From assembly GCA_035048815.1 (NCBI GenBank), contig JAUCBN010000034.1, positions 16,106,737 through 16,170,736 of the forward strand: 64,000 nt of DNA, in the 5' to 3' direction. Numbering within the stretch: position 1 is the stretch's first letter; each line of letters begins with the position of its first letter. Shown in pieces: positions 45,529 to 57,600 of this stretch. A program made the position numbers and the translations under genes. Origin of the DNA: Abelmoschus esculentus. Its lineage: Eukaryota > Streptophyta > Magnoliopsida > Malvales > Malvaceae. The notes under the pieces were generated by a model. The model ran no database searches. It was given only the letters and a program-made list of their open reading frames with translations, and was not told the origin of the DNA.

Positions 45529-47094
45529 TTACGCAACACTAATTTCATGACTAGTTTGTGTTTGATCTCCATTCTCTGGCTCAGCTTCGCCGGACATTTC
45601 TTCCAACGACTTACCTTTCGATTCCGGCACCAAGAACGTGAAAAACGTCCCCAACAAGCTGACGACGCCGAGAATTATAAGTGATTTTTGCACTCCGATC
45701 GCTGCGGTAGCGTACAAAAACCCGAACGCGCCCACCATTGCCCCTGCCTTGCCCGATGCAGCTGAGATCCCGTGGCATGTTGATCTCAACCTGGCTGGGA
45801 ATATCTCGGCGGGAACGACGAATGTGGTTGCGTTGGGGCCAAAATTCGAGAAGAAAAATGTGAGGGAGTACATTACAACGAACCCGATTCTGTTGTGCGG
45901 TAAAGTCCAGTGGTGGTACGGGATGGCCAAGGCAAACATGAACAATGTCATGAATATGAACCCCATCAATTGAATCCTGAATCTCCCCATCTTGTCGATT
46001 AATGCCACGGTGAACCAGTATCCGGGGACGGTGCTACATAGTGCAATAAGCGTTTGAGCTCTCGATATGCGGTAAACTTCTTCGATGGCGTTCATGGTTT
46101 TCGCTTTCGGGATCCAACCAATGGCTGTGAAAATGTCCTTTTGAAACAGGTTTTGGCTGTAGAAGGCAATGTCCAACAAGAACCAAGTGCTTGTAGTGCC
46201 GAGCAAGTGAAGTCCATGTTTACGAAGGAATTGTGTGCTAAACAAACCAAAGTCACTCTGTTTTTCCTCCTTCGGTCTCTCTTGTTGTCTTTCCTCTTCT
46301 AAATCGACTTGGAGAACTTTAGACATATCCGCAGCGGCCTGTTTGGAGTCCTTGGCGACTAAAGCGGTGTACCGAGCAGTTTCTGGCATCTTCATTCGCC
46401 AGTAATAAGTAAGCAGTGCTGGGAGTGCACCAAACATCAAAATGATCCTCCAAACATAATCGGCTTCCGGCACGGTCGATCCATTCGGATTCTTTTCGAA
46501 AGGTGGTGAAGGGTAATTCGCCTTGAAAGCTCCCGAAACTACAATGGCAACCATCCCACCAGCTAAAATCCCAAAACCCTGCATTGCAAACACAGCAGCA
46601 ATGAAAGCCCCACGAGTCTTTTTGTTAGCATATTCCGACATAATGGTTGCCGAAAGAGGGTAATCGCCACCGATGCCGAAACCGAGCCAGAACCGAAAGA
46701 AACAAAGAGTAGCCATAACATTAGTAGGTGAACGACCAAAAGAAAGTCCCGAAGCAAGTGAACATATAACCATTAACATAAGTGTGATGCCATAGACACG
46801 TTTCCGTCCCAACTTATCTCCAAGCCATCCAAAAAAGAGTTGTCCCGTAAGGGTACCAACGAACGCTACACCATTGACGGCAGCCGATACATTAGGAGGA
46901 AGAGCACCGGGCAAAGAAGCACCTTTCTTGTAGTAATAAATACGACCGAGCAATTTGGTGACGAGAGAAATGCAAAACAAGTCATATGCATCGGTGAAGA
47001 ATCCCATGCCGGCAATTATGATTGCAGTGAAATGGTACCATTGTGTTTTGGCTACATCAAGCGCAGTCAGCACTTGCAGTTCATCCTTTGCCAT
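45529..47094 (-). CDS. PHT1-type inorganic phosphate:proton symporter, 521 aa
   Basis: One uninterrupted coding exon on the minus strand. It is a plasma-membrane major facilitator of the PHT1 family that takes up phosphate with protons. About twelve membrane segments are split by a charged central loop (EEERQQERPKEEKQ). The family signature GGDYPLSATIMSEYANKK and the sugar-porter-like GDKLGRKRVYG are intact. The start at MAKDELQVLTALDVAKTQ fits family N-termini; the in-frame ATG at 47142 would add 16 residues without support. The C-terminus after PESKGKSLEEMSGE is short and polar. A P1BS-like site lies 237 bp upstream, fitting induction by phosphate starvation through PHR1. The PHT1 member number is not assigned. 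Confidence 0.96.
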   Translation of the reverse strand: MAKDELQVLTALDVAKTQWYHFTAIIIAGMGFFTDAYDLFCISLVTKLLGRIYYYKKGASLPGALPPNVSAAVNGVAFVGTLTGQLFFGWLGDKLGRKRVYGITLMLMVICSLASGLSFGRSPTNVMATLCFFRFWLGFGIGGDYPLSATIMSEYANKKTRGAFIAAVFAMQGFGILAGGMVAIVVSGAFKANYPSPPFEKNPNGSTVPEADYVWRIILMFGALPALLTYYWRMKMPETARYTALVAKDSKQAAADMSKVLQVDLEEERQQERPKEEKQSDFGLFSTQFLRKHGLHLLGTTSTWFLLDIAFYSQNLFQKDIFTAIGWIPKAKTMNAIEEVYRISRAQTLIALCSTVPGYWFTVALIDKMGRFRIQLMGFIFMTLFMFALAIPYHHWTLPHNRIGFVVMYSLTFFFSNFGPNATTFVVPAEIFPARLRSTCHGISAASGKAGAMVGAFGFLYATAAIGVQKSLIILGVVSLLGTFFTFLVPESKGKSLEEMSGEAEPENGDQTQTSHEISVA

Positions 47095-47330
47095 AGCTAG
47101 AAGAAGAAGAAGGTGTTGGTTTGGTTCCGTATTTAAGTGCAATGGAAGCTCTGTATTTTAAAAGGGGAGTAAAAAAAATCATTATCAGAATCTTTTTTGT
47201 TTTGCAATTTGACATATTCTATATTGTTAAAACATATTTTTGGTTAAATTTTGGGAACTAGATTTTAGTAAGTTTTCCCTTCAAGTGTGATTTTCAGGTT
47301 GGATTTGGTTTCATGAAAGGATTTGAGAAG

Positions 47331-47338
47331 GAATATGC
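47331..47338. promoter_or_regulatory. P1BS-like element (GAATATGC) upstream of PHT1
   Basis: Matches the GNATATNC consensus bound by PHR1-type MYB-CC factors. It lies 237 bp before the PHT1 ATG. An 8-bp degenerate motif can occur by chance, but position and gene type support it. Confidence 0.55.
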
Positions 47339-47515
47339 CTTTCTTTTGTAAACTCAATTTTAAGTATCATACAATTTAAAAACCATTAATTATGTAGTTA
47401 AAAATAATTATATTATCTTAAAAATATAATTATTTCTCTGTCTAATTAATATATATATATATATATATAATATTCTAATTACCATAGATATGACAATATA
47501 CAAAACCATTTTTGG

Positions 47516-47587
47516 TGCCCCCATGCAGGATCGAACTACAGACCTTCAGTTTACAAGACTGACGCTCTACCACTGAGCTAGAAGGGC
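47516..47587 (-). tRNA. tRNA-Thr (anticodon UGU), with CCA encoded next to it
   Basis: The minus strand folds as a 72-nt cloverleaf: acceptor GCCCTTC against TGGGGGC with two G-U pairs and one mismatch at the inner end; D arm GCTC-AGTGGTA-GAGC; anticodon stem TCAGT/ACTGA with loop CTTGTAA; T arm TGTAG-TTCGATC-CTGCA. The discriminator A is followed directly by CCA in the DNA, then a T4 run about 8 nt on that could end pol III transcription. The A box (TAGCTCAGTGG) and B box (AGTTCGATCC) are good. The uneven acceptor stem could mean a drifting or pseudogenised copy. Confidence 0.75.
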
Positions 47588-47689
47588 TTTATTTCAAAGC
47601 ATTAAAAGTTTAGAATTTCATCTATTAAATAATTTATAATTGTAAAAAAAAAACTAAGGTCTTTTTAATAATATATTACTTGATATTTA
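47588..47689. other. Short spacer
   Basis: AT-rich flank of the tRNA-like gene; nothing further seen. Confidence 0.4.
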
Positions 47690-47865
47690 CAATTTAAGTG
47701 GTAAGTAGCTTAGTATTATTTTAAATGTTTAAATTCGAGATTTGGTAATATAAAAATATTCACTAAAAATCTACTTATCAAAACTAAGTACGGTATGGAT
47801 TAATTTAAATTAGCTAAAATAAACCCTTAAAAATTAAATTTTTTTTTTTTAATAATTTCTCAATT
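47690..47865 (+). mobile_element. Second SINE-like family, copy 3 (degenerate)
   Basis: GTGGTAAGTAGCTTAG and a B-box-like AAATTCGAGATTTGG, followed by AAAAATATTCACTAAAAATCT and TATGGATTAATT, in the same order as the copies at 2244 and 3975. Divergent but collinear. Confidence 0.4.
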
Positions 47866-48652
47866 AAACTAGAACCGGTTAACAGTCAATATATATAATG
47901 AAGAGTCAACATAATCTATTTTATATTTTTATAAAATTAATATATTGGTGTTTTATATTAAAATAAATTTTGAAACAATTTTCATTTTTTATATTATGTT
48001 TAATATACACCATCCTTGCATAAAATATTACAGAACAGGCAAAATCCTTAGCAAATCGAGACACGCAACATCGGATATGCGCAGGTTTATTGTCTTATTG
48101 AAGTATGAAATTAATAATACTTTAATTATAATATAAAATTTTAAATTAACTTTATTATATAAAAATTTTAGCTTCATTCGAATAAAAATAATACCATATT
48201 TATATACTACTAGTATTAGGTTGGAAACATAAGTAGAAGTGGTCGGTGACCTCATCCCCGACCGAGTTTTCCCCTTCCCCTGTCTCCGCATCCAACCCAC
48301 GGCCTTCTTCCATGGTGAGCTGAGGCGACCCTTGTCCGCTTCTGTTTCTATACGACTTTTCGTGGCCTGATGAGCTCAGTAGATTTGGACCCACATTCAC
48401 ATCTCTATCAACGCAAAAATCATGTGAACAACTGTAATAATTGAAACAGAATGACCCCACACGACTCTATGAAAATCAATGAAATTAATCTTTCGAATTA
48501 AATCGAGTTTGATTATTTTTTTATTAAAACAACGAGATTAAATTAGAATTAAATTATATATTAAAAATCAAAATAAAATAAATTTAAGTATAATAATTTA
48601 TTTTTAGATCAAAATTGAAATGATAAAAAATCTAATATACTCTATATTTAGC
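47866..48652. other. Spacer with a GC-richer patch
   Basis: About 48205-48440 is GC-richer, and its minus strand has an 86-codon frame (VNVGPNLLSSSGHEKSYRN...). No family is recognised; it may be a scrap of a retroelement. The remainder is AT-rich and empty. Confidence 0.35.
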
Positions 48653-48800
48653 GTGGAGTAAATAAGGTCGTTGATATTTTGGTTCATATGAGTTAAAGAA
48701 CACCCATTAGATTATTACGGTTTGATAAACCTCCTGTAGAAACGACCTTAGTCTTATTGAAGGACTCAATGACGTAGCTTAATACCTCTTTCTTCGATAT
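48653..48800 (+). mobile_element. LINE RNase H-like remnant
   Basis: One plus-strand frame reads VNKVVDILVHMS, a stop, then RTPIRLLRFDKPPVETTLVL. The (A/V)N.VAD.LA and F(D).PP..... pattern resembles the C-terminal RNase H domain of plant L1-type LINEs. Internal stops show it is dead. The identification rests on a short motif only. Confidence 0.35.
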
Positions 48801-50530
48801 TATCAAAAAAAATCTAATATACTTTATCTTGTTGCTATCTGTTTAAAAAATTTAACATTTTTTTAAAAAAAAATAATTATCAATTAATTAAATTCGAATC
48901 CAATTTTACTACCGTCAACTTTAAATATTGGTCGAAAGAATCATTAACCTACCAATAAGTCGTGTGTTTTGGATTCATTAATGTCAGTGAATTTACAGTT
49001 GGAACAACCTAGACCTCACATTAATTATAAATTAATGTAAAATATCTGCATGCTTAATTAATAAATAACTATGCATCTGATCTTGATTAGTGAGTTAATC
49101 ACGTCCATTAGTTCTGAATGATGCGGAAAATCAATTACCTTGTGTAACATTGGAAGCTAAATCCCAAGTATCTCATTTGCTGATTAAATTACTACTAATA
49201 ATGTGTAATGACCATAGAGTCCTTGAGTAGTTTAGATGGAAAGGGATGGCTGGCTGGTGACAAGCTGACAACGCATGGGGTAATAAGGAAATTCACTGCA
49301 TTGGTCGCTTTCCATCAGAAGTGTAAAATGACATGAAACATGTTATTATATAAAAAACATTATGTAAGGTAGATAATAACAACAACAATAATAGTAGTAG
49401 GTCATCCCACGAAATCGATTATTAGTCCGTCCATATTATTTCGATATTATTTTAAATAAAATATTATATTTATTTTGATATAGGGTTAATAATTTCCATT
49501 ATTAATCGGTCCGAATAAATTTGAAGTACTTAAAGATGATATCTTTAGATTATTTATCCCTTCAATACATAGGAATGCTTAATTGATCAACTCAGTTAAT
49601 TGATCAAATTAAATTGTTAAAAATCTTTTATTCGTTTTTTGTTTTTTATATTAATCATAAATTGAATTATTTTTCAAAATTTTAAATGAATTGAAAAAAT
49701 TCGATTAATTCAGTCAATATTTTAATTAACTAAATTTTGTTATAAAAATTGGCTAAATTATAAAAATAATTACTGAACTATGTTAAAGATATTTTTTAGC
49801 CATTAGACTTTTAAAAATTATAATACAATGATTAAACTTATCAAGATATTATAAAATATCATTAACTCATTATACGTTATAAATCACCGATAAATATTAA
49901 AAAGTTTATATATTATTTTATAATAAAAATTTAATAATTATTTTACTATTTATAAAAATTTAATGATAAAAAAATATATAATATATAAAAATTTTAAATC
50001 GGTTTTAAACTAAATTAACCGACAACTAAAATTAAAAAAAAATAATTATTAATCAATCAAACTTATTTTTTTTTTTTTAAATCTACTTCTACTTCTATAT
50101 AGAAGAAAAAAATCACGAGTGGAAGAATATTTTTATTGGATATTAAATTCGAAGTCTAAAATAATACAATGAACAAAAATGAATGAACAACTTTAACCAA
50201 TCAACCATCAACCTATTATATACCATAATTACTATTATATACCATAATTAGCTTAGAAAATTTTCGATTAAAATGAAGTTTGAACACCCTTACTCAGCGA
50301 CACGTATTACATACCATAATTATCTGTATTACATACCATAACATAGGAGATAACTGAAGATAAAATGATAATATAAAAAACTGAAAATTGTAGAAATAAA
50401 CTAAAGTTATTTATTTTTCTTGAAATAATGCAAGGAAAAATATTTTTTTAATTCGATTAAAAAACATTTTAAAATTTATTTGTTAATACAAATTTACATC
50501 CTTTTTTTGCCGTGTAGTTTTTTTGCTTCT
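48801..50530. other. Long AT-rich spacer
   Basis: No gene, RNA or clear element seen. A duplicated phrase (ATTATATACCATAATTA) occurs around 50215-50250. Confidence 0.5.
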
Positions 50531-51088
50531 TCGCCTTACTATATAAATCGATGCTATACACCAAAGATCTGAGAGGACTCGTGTAAAGTACAAACACTCT
50601 TTTCTTGGTTGCTGGGTCTGCCTCAATTCTTCATTTCAGAGCTCATATATTTTGATTGTTTCCTTTGGTGCTCCCCTTAGAATCTGTAAATTGGGTTGTC
50701 AAGGTCTTGTTGATTGGATATTTGGGTTGGGTTGGTTTCTTTTCTTTGATTTTGATATCAAAGACTCAACCTTTGTAAGTGTAGATTGTACAAGCTGTAT
50801 ATTAAATTAACCTTTTTTGTGGTCATTTGATAAACTTGGAATTTTCTACCTTTTTGGAGAAGATTTACAGATTTTCCAACCTGAAAGGTTTGGATTTTAT
50901 TACAGGTTAGACTATAAAAACTGGATGCTTTCCCCCCTTTTTGGTTTTGATTTGAGGGAGTTAATATTTTAGCTTTTTTGTTTGTTTGTTTGAACAGAAT
51001 TTCCGTGTGCTGAAGAGTTTGTGCCTCTAAGTTGGTTTAAATTTTCTCAAAAAAGTTGAATCTTTGAGAGTTTTAGGTGATTCAAGAG
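50531..51088 (+). promoter_or_regulatory. AVT6 promoter, leader and leader intron
   Basis: ACTATATAAAT at 50538-50548 is a TATA box, predicting a start of transcription near 50570. A probable leader intron runs from CTTT|GTAAGTG (50775) to TTTGAACAG (50997). Several other short pyrimidine-rich stretches follow before the ATG. Confidence 0.5.
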
Positions 51089-53589
51089 ATGACAATTGGG
51101 GACATAACACCAAAGAAGGAGAGAAAATCAAGGAGGAGCAAGCATGTTGTTGATGAGAAAGCTCCTTTGTTGCCTAAACATCTAGATGAACATGCCGGTT
51201 ATGATGAATTCAACGGAGCTTCATTTACTGGGGCAGTGTTCAATTTATCAACAACAATTGTTGGTGCTGGGATCATGGCCTTGCCTGCAACAATGAAAGT
51301 TCTGGGACTGATTCTTGGGATTGCTATGATCGTTTTCATGGCATTCTTAACTGATGCCTCAATTGAATTCTTGCTTAGATTCAGTAGAGCTGGGAAAACA
51401 ACTTCTTATGGAGGTCTCATGGGAGATGCATTTGGGAAGTATGGAAGAATGTTTTTGCAAATCTGTGTTCTGGTCAATAACATCGGTGTACTCATTGTAT
51501 ACATGATTATTATTGGTAAAAGCTTTATTTCCTTCCATTGAATTGCATATTCGGTTGCTCTGTGATGTCATTAGGCTGCCTTTCTTGTTGATTTGTGTAT
51601 TTCATTGGTTTCTATTGCCTGATCTTATGGTAATGTGCAAATCTGGTTATGAACTTATGATGGTCTGTTGTTTTTATGAAGGTGATGTGCTTTCTGGAAC
51701 ATCGTCAAGTGGGGTGCACCATGCGGGTGTCCTCGAAGGGTGGTTCGGAGAACACTGGTGGAATGGACGAACCATTGTTCTTCTAGTCACTACACTCGGC
51801 ATCTTCTCTCCGTTGGCATGTTTTAAACGTATCGGTTAGTGTTTCCGTTGTGCTAGCTTTACTGGATTCTAGTGTATCTTGCTTGTTCTTGGTAGATCAT
51901 TAATAGATCATGCTTTGACCCCATTAAAACATGATTGAAATTATTTCAGTATTTTACAGTAGTAGCTATGTGAAAACTTAATTACCTTGTTAGGAACTTT
52001 AAATATGATCTATTCTGGAAAGAATTTAATTCCTAATATCTTTTGTTTTTAGTTCTAGGTTTCTGAATCATATTTCTAATACATTTTGTATCATTTCTCG
52101 AAAATATACAAAATCTTCCAACTGCAATTGATATAAAAGTTGTTAAAGTGCTTAGCATATATGTGTATTACATAGAACTTGGCAGTAATTTTTCTTCTAT
52201 ATTTACACCGGAATAAATCTAGATTGAATAGTTTGTATTGCACGTTTATTTTCTATTTGTATGCGACTAATAAGCAATAGTGCCTTCTAATTTGCAGATT
52301 CCTTAAGTTTTACATCCGCCTTATCAGTTGCTCTAGCAGTTGTGTTTCTTGTGATCACTGTCGGAATAGCAATTATCAAGCTGATCAGTGGGACTATAAT
52401 GATGCCTAGGTTACTTCCCGATGTCACCGATTTGACCTCATTCTGGAAACTTTTCACTGTAGTCCCAGTTTTAGTCACTGCATACATCTGTCACTACAAT
52501 GGTATGTGAGTTGATTCGCGAAATATTTACTCTCTATTTAAGCAATGTACCCTTTTATCTTTTACATTGGTTTGGGATAACAAGAATGGCTAATTTTCCC
52601 GTGTGTAAATTTGCAGTCCACAGCATAGATAATGAACTGGAAGATTCTACCCAGATAAGACCGGTTGTACGAACAGCACTGGGTTTATGCTCATCGGTTT
52701 ACATAATGATAAGTTTTTTCGGGTTCCTTCTATTTGGTGACGGAACATTGGATGATGTGCTTGCCAACTTTGATACCGACCTTGGAATCCCCTATAGCTC
52801 CCTCCTTAACGATGCTGTCCGTGTTAGCTATGTTGCTCACCTCATGCTTGTATTTCCCATCGTATTCTATCCATTACGACTCAACATGGACGGCCTCCTC
52901 TTCCCTTCTGCAAGGCCTCTAGTTCTATCTAATACGAGGTTTGCGAGTATTACTGTCGGACTTATCACAGTTATCTTCTTGGGTGCTAACTTCATACCCA
53001 GCATTTGGGATGCTTTCCAGTTCACCGGAGCAACTGCTGCAGTTTGCCTTGGATTCATTTTTCCCGCCGCAGTCACTCTTAGGTGAGTTTTTGGTCTTTC
53101 GATTCAATTATAGATCAACTACTCATTAATTTCCCTGCTTTCAAATCTGTTATCAACTTCCTCATATCATACATTAGAGTGGACTGTTTATTCATACATG
53201 TGAGATAAAAAAAAATGGAACTGAAACATGGTTGGCACTCGGAAATGTTCATAAGTAATGTTAAATTGTATACGAAGCTCGATATCTCGAAAATTTTGGC
53301 ATGTTGATTATCCAGAATCATGAGATGTTAGCACTGCCAGGCTGATTCTCATCTGCCCTACTCATTTGCCTAATATTCTTCGGTTCGAGTTGGTTAGTCT
53401 AATTCTATTCGTAGATTTAACATTAAACCATCTTTCCATTGTTGTTTCAGGGATCAACACTTCATAGCAACAAAGAAGGACAAGATCTTAGCTGTTTTCA
53501 TGATTGTCCTCGCCGTATTCTCGAACGTGATCGCCATATACAGCGATGCCTACGCCCTGTTTAAGAAGAATTCAGGACCCAGAGAATGA
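51089..53589 (+). CDS. Amino acid transporter, AVT6 type (AAAP/SLC38-like), 462 aa
   Basis: Five exons: 51089-51515, 51682-51834, 52298-52501, 52617-53082 and 53451-53589. The N-terminal tail is basic and polar (TPKKERKSRRSKH) and precedes about eleven hydrophobic segments. The first segment contains NLSTTIVGAGIMALP, the conserved transport-site stretch of the AAAP family. The ICHYN|VHSIDNEL segment is also family-typical and is rebuilt across intron 3. AVT6 proteins move neutral or acidic amino acids out of the vacuole into the cytosol, using the proton gradient. From memory the closest Arabidopsis proteins are At3g30390 and At5g38820. The start is the first ATG giving the family N-terminus. 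The next gene downstream (FHA protein) also has a neighbour relation in Arabidopsis as I recall it. Confidence 0.93.
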
Positions 53590-54622
53590 TTTGTGCAGCA
53601 GTTCCACTTCCCTTGAGTGCAAGAAGTTAGATTTTACGTGTAGACACCTGGTTTTTATAGAATCATCTGATATGTTATCCGAAAATCTGTGTTTTCGAAG
53701 GATGTTTGATTAAGCTATACAATAAGATGAACTTTGGTTCCAATGTAAAAACAAAGTTAGATTGTAGGGAAGTGTATGAAGTTCAGACATCATACCCCCA
53801 TGTACGCTTAAGGCTTGATTTTGAACATTGTTAAATCAAGTTGTAAAATAGAAAAATACAGTGTATTTGTATTCAGATTGCAAGAGACTAATAATGGTTG
53901 TACTTGTTTACCTTCTTGGAGATGTTCTAGAAATATCCATAGGAAATTAAAAATATCATGTGTAATTAGATCTGATAAATTTAATATGAGACTTGAAATT
54001 GATCCGAATATAATTTTAAATAAACTTAAAATAGATTAAATTTAATAAAAATTGATTTAAATTTTAATTCATCCGAAAAAGAATCTAAAATATTTTTAAC
54101 CGAATTAAATAATTTTAAATTAATTTTTAATTAAATTAAATAAGCTCAAATTAAAGCAAATCGGTCTACTTTAAACGCTTAAACTATTTTCTATTAAAAT
54201 AAAATTTTAAACTATTATATAAAATGCGACCACTTTAAATACTTAACTTTTTTATAAAAAAAATATTTAAATTATGTATTTTTTTAAAAAAATATTTTTA
54301 AATAATTAATTATTTTTTAAAATCTTTTCCAGCAACGGTTAAAAACTTTTAATTTTAAAAACAATTTGTGTTACATTACTGTTAATCTTACAATTATTTT
54401 TAAAGTGGAAAATACCTATATAAAACATTGCAAATAAGACCTTGACAGCATATAGAATATGGATATATAGTAGAACCACCACCGTAACCGACCCGGTCAT
54501 TTTTTGTCCTTAATCCTTCGATCCGTAACCCAGTTTTAGATCCGCCTTAACATTGCTCGCTGTGCCGCGCTATCTTCAAACTTCTACACCTCCTCTCCTT
54601 TTGTCTCGCTGTCTCCGCAACC
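53590..54622. other. AVT6 3' flank and FHA gene promoter
   Basis: Probable 3' untranslated region to about 53800, then AT-rich spacer, then a GC-richer leader just before 54623. No gene seen. Confidence 0.5.
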
Positions 54623-57600
54623 ATGACTGCCGCGATGGGTCCACCTCCTCCCCGGAACCCTAATCCCTCGACCGAACCCGAACTGGTAGCCCAAGACGTA
54701 TCCGAACCCAATACAGCCAAAACATCGATGGGTCCTCCACCTCCCATAAACCCTACCCTGCAAAATCCCCAAGACGAAGAAAAACAATCAAACTCAAATA
54801 CGGAGCCAAATTCAATTGAAAAGCCATTAAATTCAAACCAATCATCTGTGCCTTACAAAATCCCTCAGTGGAGTGGACCTCCTTGTCACCATTTCTTCCT
54901 CGAGGTGCTTAAAGATGGCTGCATCGTTGACCAATTTAAAGTGTATTGTTTTTACCCTTTTAATCCTTTATTTTCATTGTTCATTCAAGGGGGTGTTGAA
55001 AATTTGTGAAATTTGTTTGTGTAGGTATGAGAAGGGAGCTTATATGTTTGGACGTGTTGATCTCTGTGACTTTGTGCTTGAACATCCCACTATTTCGCGG
55101 TTTCATGCTGGTAAATATTTTTTATTTAGTTATGCAATGTGCAATGAATGGGGAATTAAATAGCTTGAATTTGGTTGGTTAAGTTGGAAATGTTTGTAGA
55201 ATAAAACAAGGATTATAGCGGGTTATTCTAAAGAAGTGGATTCAATTAGCTAAGAAATTTACGGTGATAAAATGAATGAATTCCCAATAAATGGAGCCAA
55301 GTTTTTTTGGTTGAATTTTTCCTCTTTGTAAAGTTCAGATCATTAAGGTATGGTTACGTGGAGTTACATATTTCAAGTTCATTGTGAACGCTATCAAACC
55401 TTATCCTATTTTAATTTTTTCATTGACCAACAAAATGTTCATGCAATATAGCTTGTCTGAGTTGAAGTCTTTTGGCTGCTGTTTGTAGTTTCTACTTCTA
55501 TAATAAAATAATATTAAATTGACTGACATGAATAACATCCCTGGCTTGTGATATTATTGTGAAATGCTTAATCATATTTCTCTATAAGGGCCAACTCTGT
55601 ACCCTCTAGAAGCTAGAGTTGTCACATGTTCCATAATAAGAGCATTCTTTGGTTTCCGATTTACTCACTTGTAAAAGAAATTTCTCATGACCTACCCGCT
55701 AAGGCGCTAACAAATTTGTGTGATCTGAACTAAACAAGATTGTGTTTTTATGCTACATATTGTTGTAATCTGTTGTTCTCTTTATTTATCCGTGGAATGC
55801 TACTGGTAGCCTGTTTGTTGCATTTCAAATATCTATGGTTTTATGATATTAATTTTAAGGTCTGTTAAAGTTAATGTTTTTCCTTTTGTTATTTTAATTA
55901 TTGTTTCTCTTTACCAGTGCTTCAGTTTAGGAGCAGTGGGGAGGCCTATCTTTATGATCTTGGCAGTACACATGGCACTTCTGTCAATAAGAATCAGGTA
56001 TTGCTGTCCAACTGTATTGTATATGTTGTATCGAGTTGCTTTTTACAATGCTAAAGTGTCCGTTTTCTGTTGGATTTTCTGCTTAGATGGCAACATGTTT
56101 AAAAGGTCATTTTTCTGTTTTGTAGTAGAAACTGTGTTTAGAGGTTTATCTTTATGTCTTGTGGTTGTAATATCATACTAAGTTTCCCCCCCAAACTTAG
56201 GTGACTAAAAGGACTTATGTGGATTTACGTGTGGGTGATGTCATTCGTTTCGGCCAGTAAGTAGACTCTTGCTTGCTTATCTTTATTTGATCATAGCTTT
56301 ATTCCATCTTTCTTTCAATACCATTCATTTGTTAGATTTTCCTTTTGATTTTTCTTACTCATTTTACTGTTATCCTGATAGATTTATGTGATATCAGTTT
56401 TAGAGCCAATTTTTGATCGAGGATTGCATACTATTCTGATTTCTGACACAAGAGCTTTATTTATTTTACAAACATTTTATTATTTCAGTTTTATTTTATT
56501 AATATTTATTAATTATTAAACATATGATAGATGGCTAAAGCTAGGGTTATTTAGTACTTTTAGGTTATTAGATAGATATCTTTAGGGTTTAAATCTAGGC
56601 TTAGGATTAAAACTTTACTTGCAAGAAAGCAATAGAAATAAGTTTTAGGCTTTGCACTTTACAGCCAACATAACTTATCTTATTGTTATCTTTGAATTAA
56701 TTGAGAGAAACTACAGATTTTCCATAACCCTAAGTTTTCTTGAGTTCCATCTCCTTTCCCATTCACATTTCATTCATAAATTCCATTGTTTTATTGCTGT
56801 TTTTCTTCTTAGTTCTTACCCACATTATATTTTGATTTGCCCAACTGTTTCTTTCCCTTCAAAAGGACTATCTGTCTTACGCCGTAATCCCTTTACTGTA
56901 GTCTACACTATGTTGGGAAAATTGATACAGGTATTTGCTATAGAAGACATAGTTTCTTCGCTTGTAAATTCATCAATTATTTTTTGTAGACATGCAAATA
57001 TAGGATAAGGGGTGGGTGTGTAGTAGGGAGTTTGCAGATAATGCGTTTAAGTTTCTGTAGGTTTTATGTTTAGTAACTTGGGTCTCAGTTTGCACTAAAA
57101 TCTATAAACGTTTTAGTGCTTTATTGATCTCATCTTCTTTTCTATTTTGCATTTGTATTTTCTTGTTTTACTTACGGAAAAAAAGAGTGGGGGAGAGAGA
57201 AAAAAGATGCCATACCAGGTTCTGATTAATTTTTTTCCACATTTTTATTTGTAGTTCAACGCGCTTGTATATTTTCCAAGGGCCATCTGAGTTGATGCCA
57301 CCGGTAAGACATTTATGCAACCAATTTTGGTTATTGATTCTTTCATTTGATATTAATTTTAATTTAGGGGTTGAAGTGTTTAACAGATAGAATTACATTT
57401 TCCCTTGAAGTATTTTGTTTGTTTGCAAATCTTTTCTTTATTGGAATTTCCAATTTCTTATCTTGCCATCAATTGTGATCACCTGTAGTGGCATTCATGT
57501 AGGCAAAAATTCCCTTCTTGTTCCATGCTTTATTATTTTAGTTTATTCATAAACACCCATACTACCTATCTAATTTTTTAGTGCTGGACAATTAAAATAT

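Noticed and set aside
47095..47142. PHT1 start at 47142
   Set aside because: Sixteen extra residues, including a Leu run, are not part of PHT1 N-termini.
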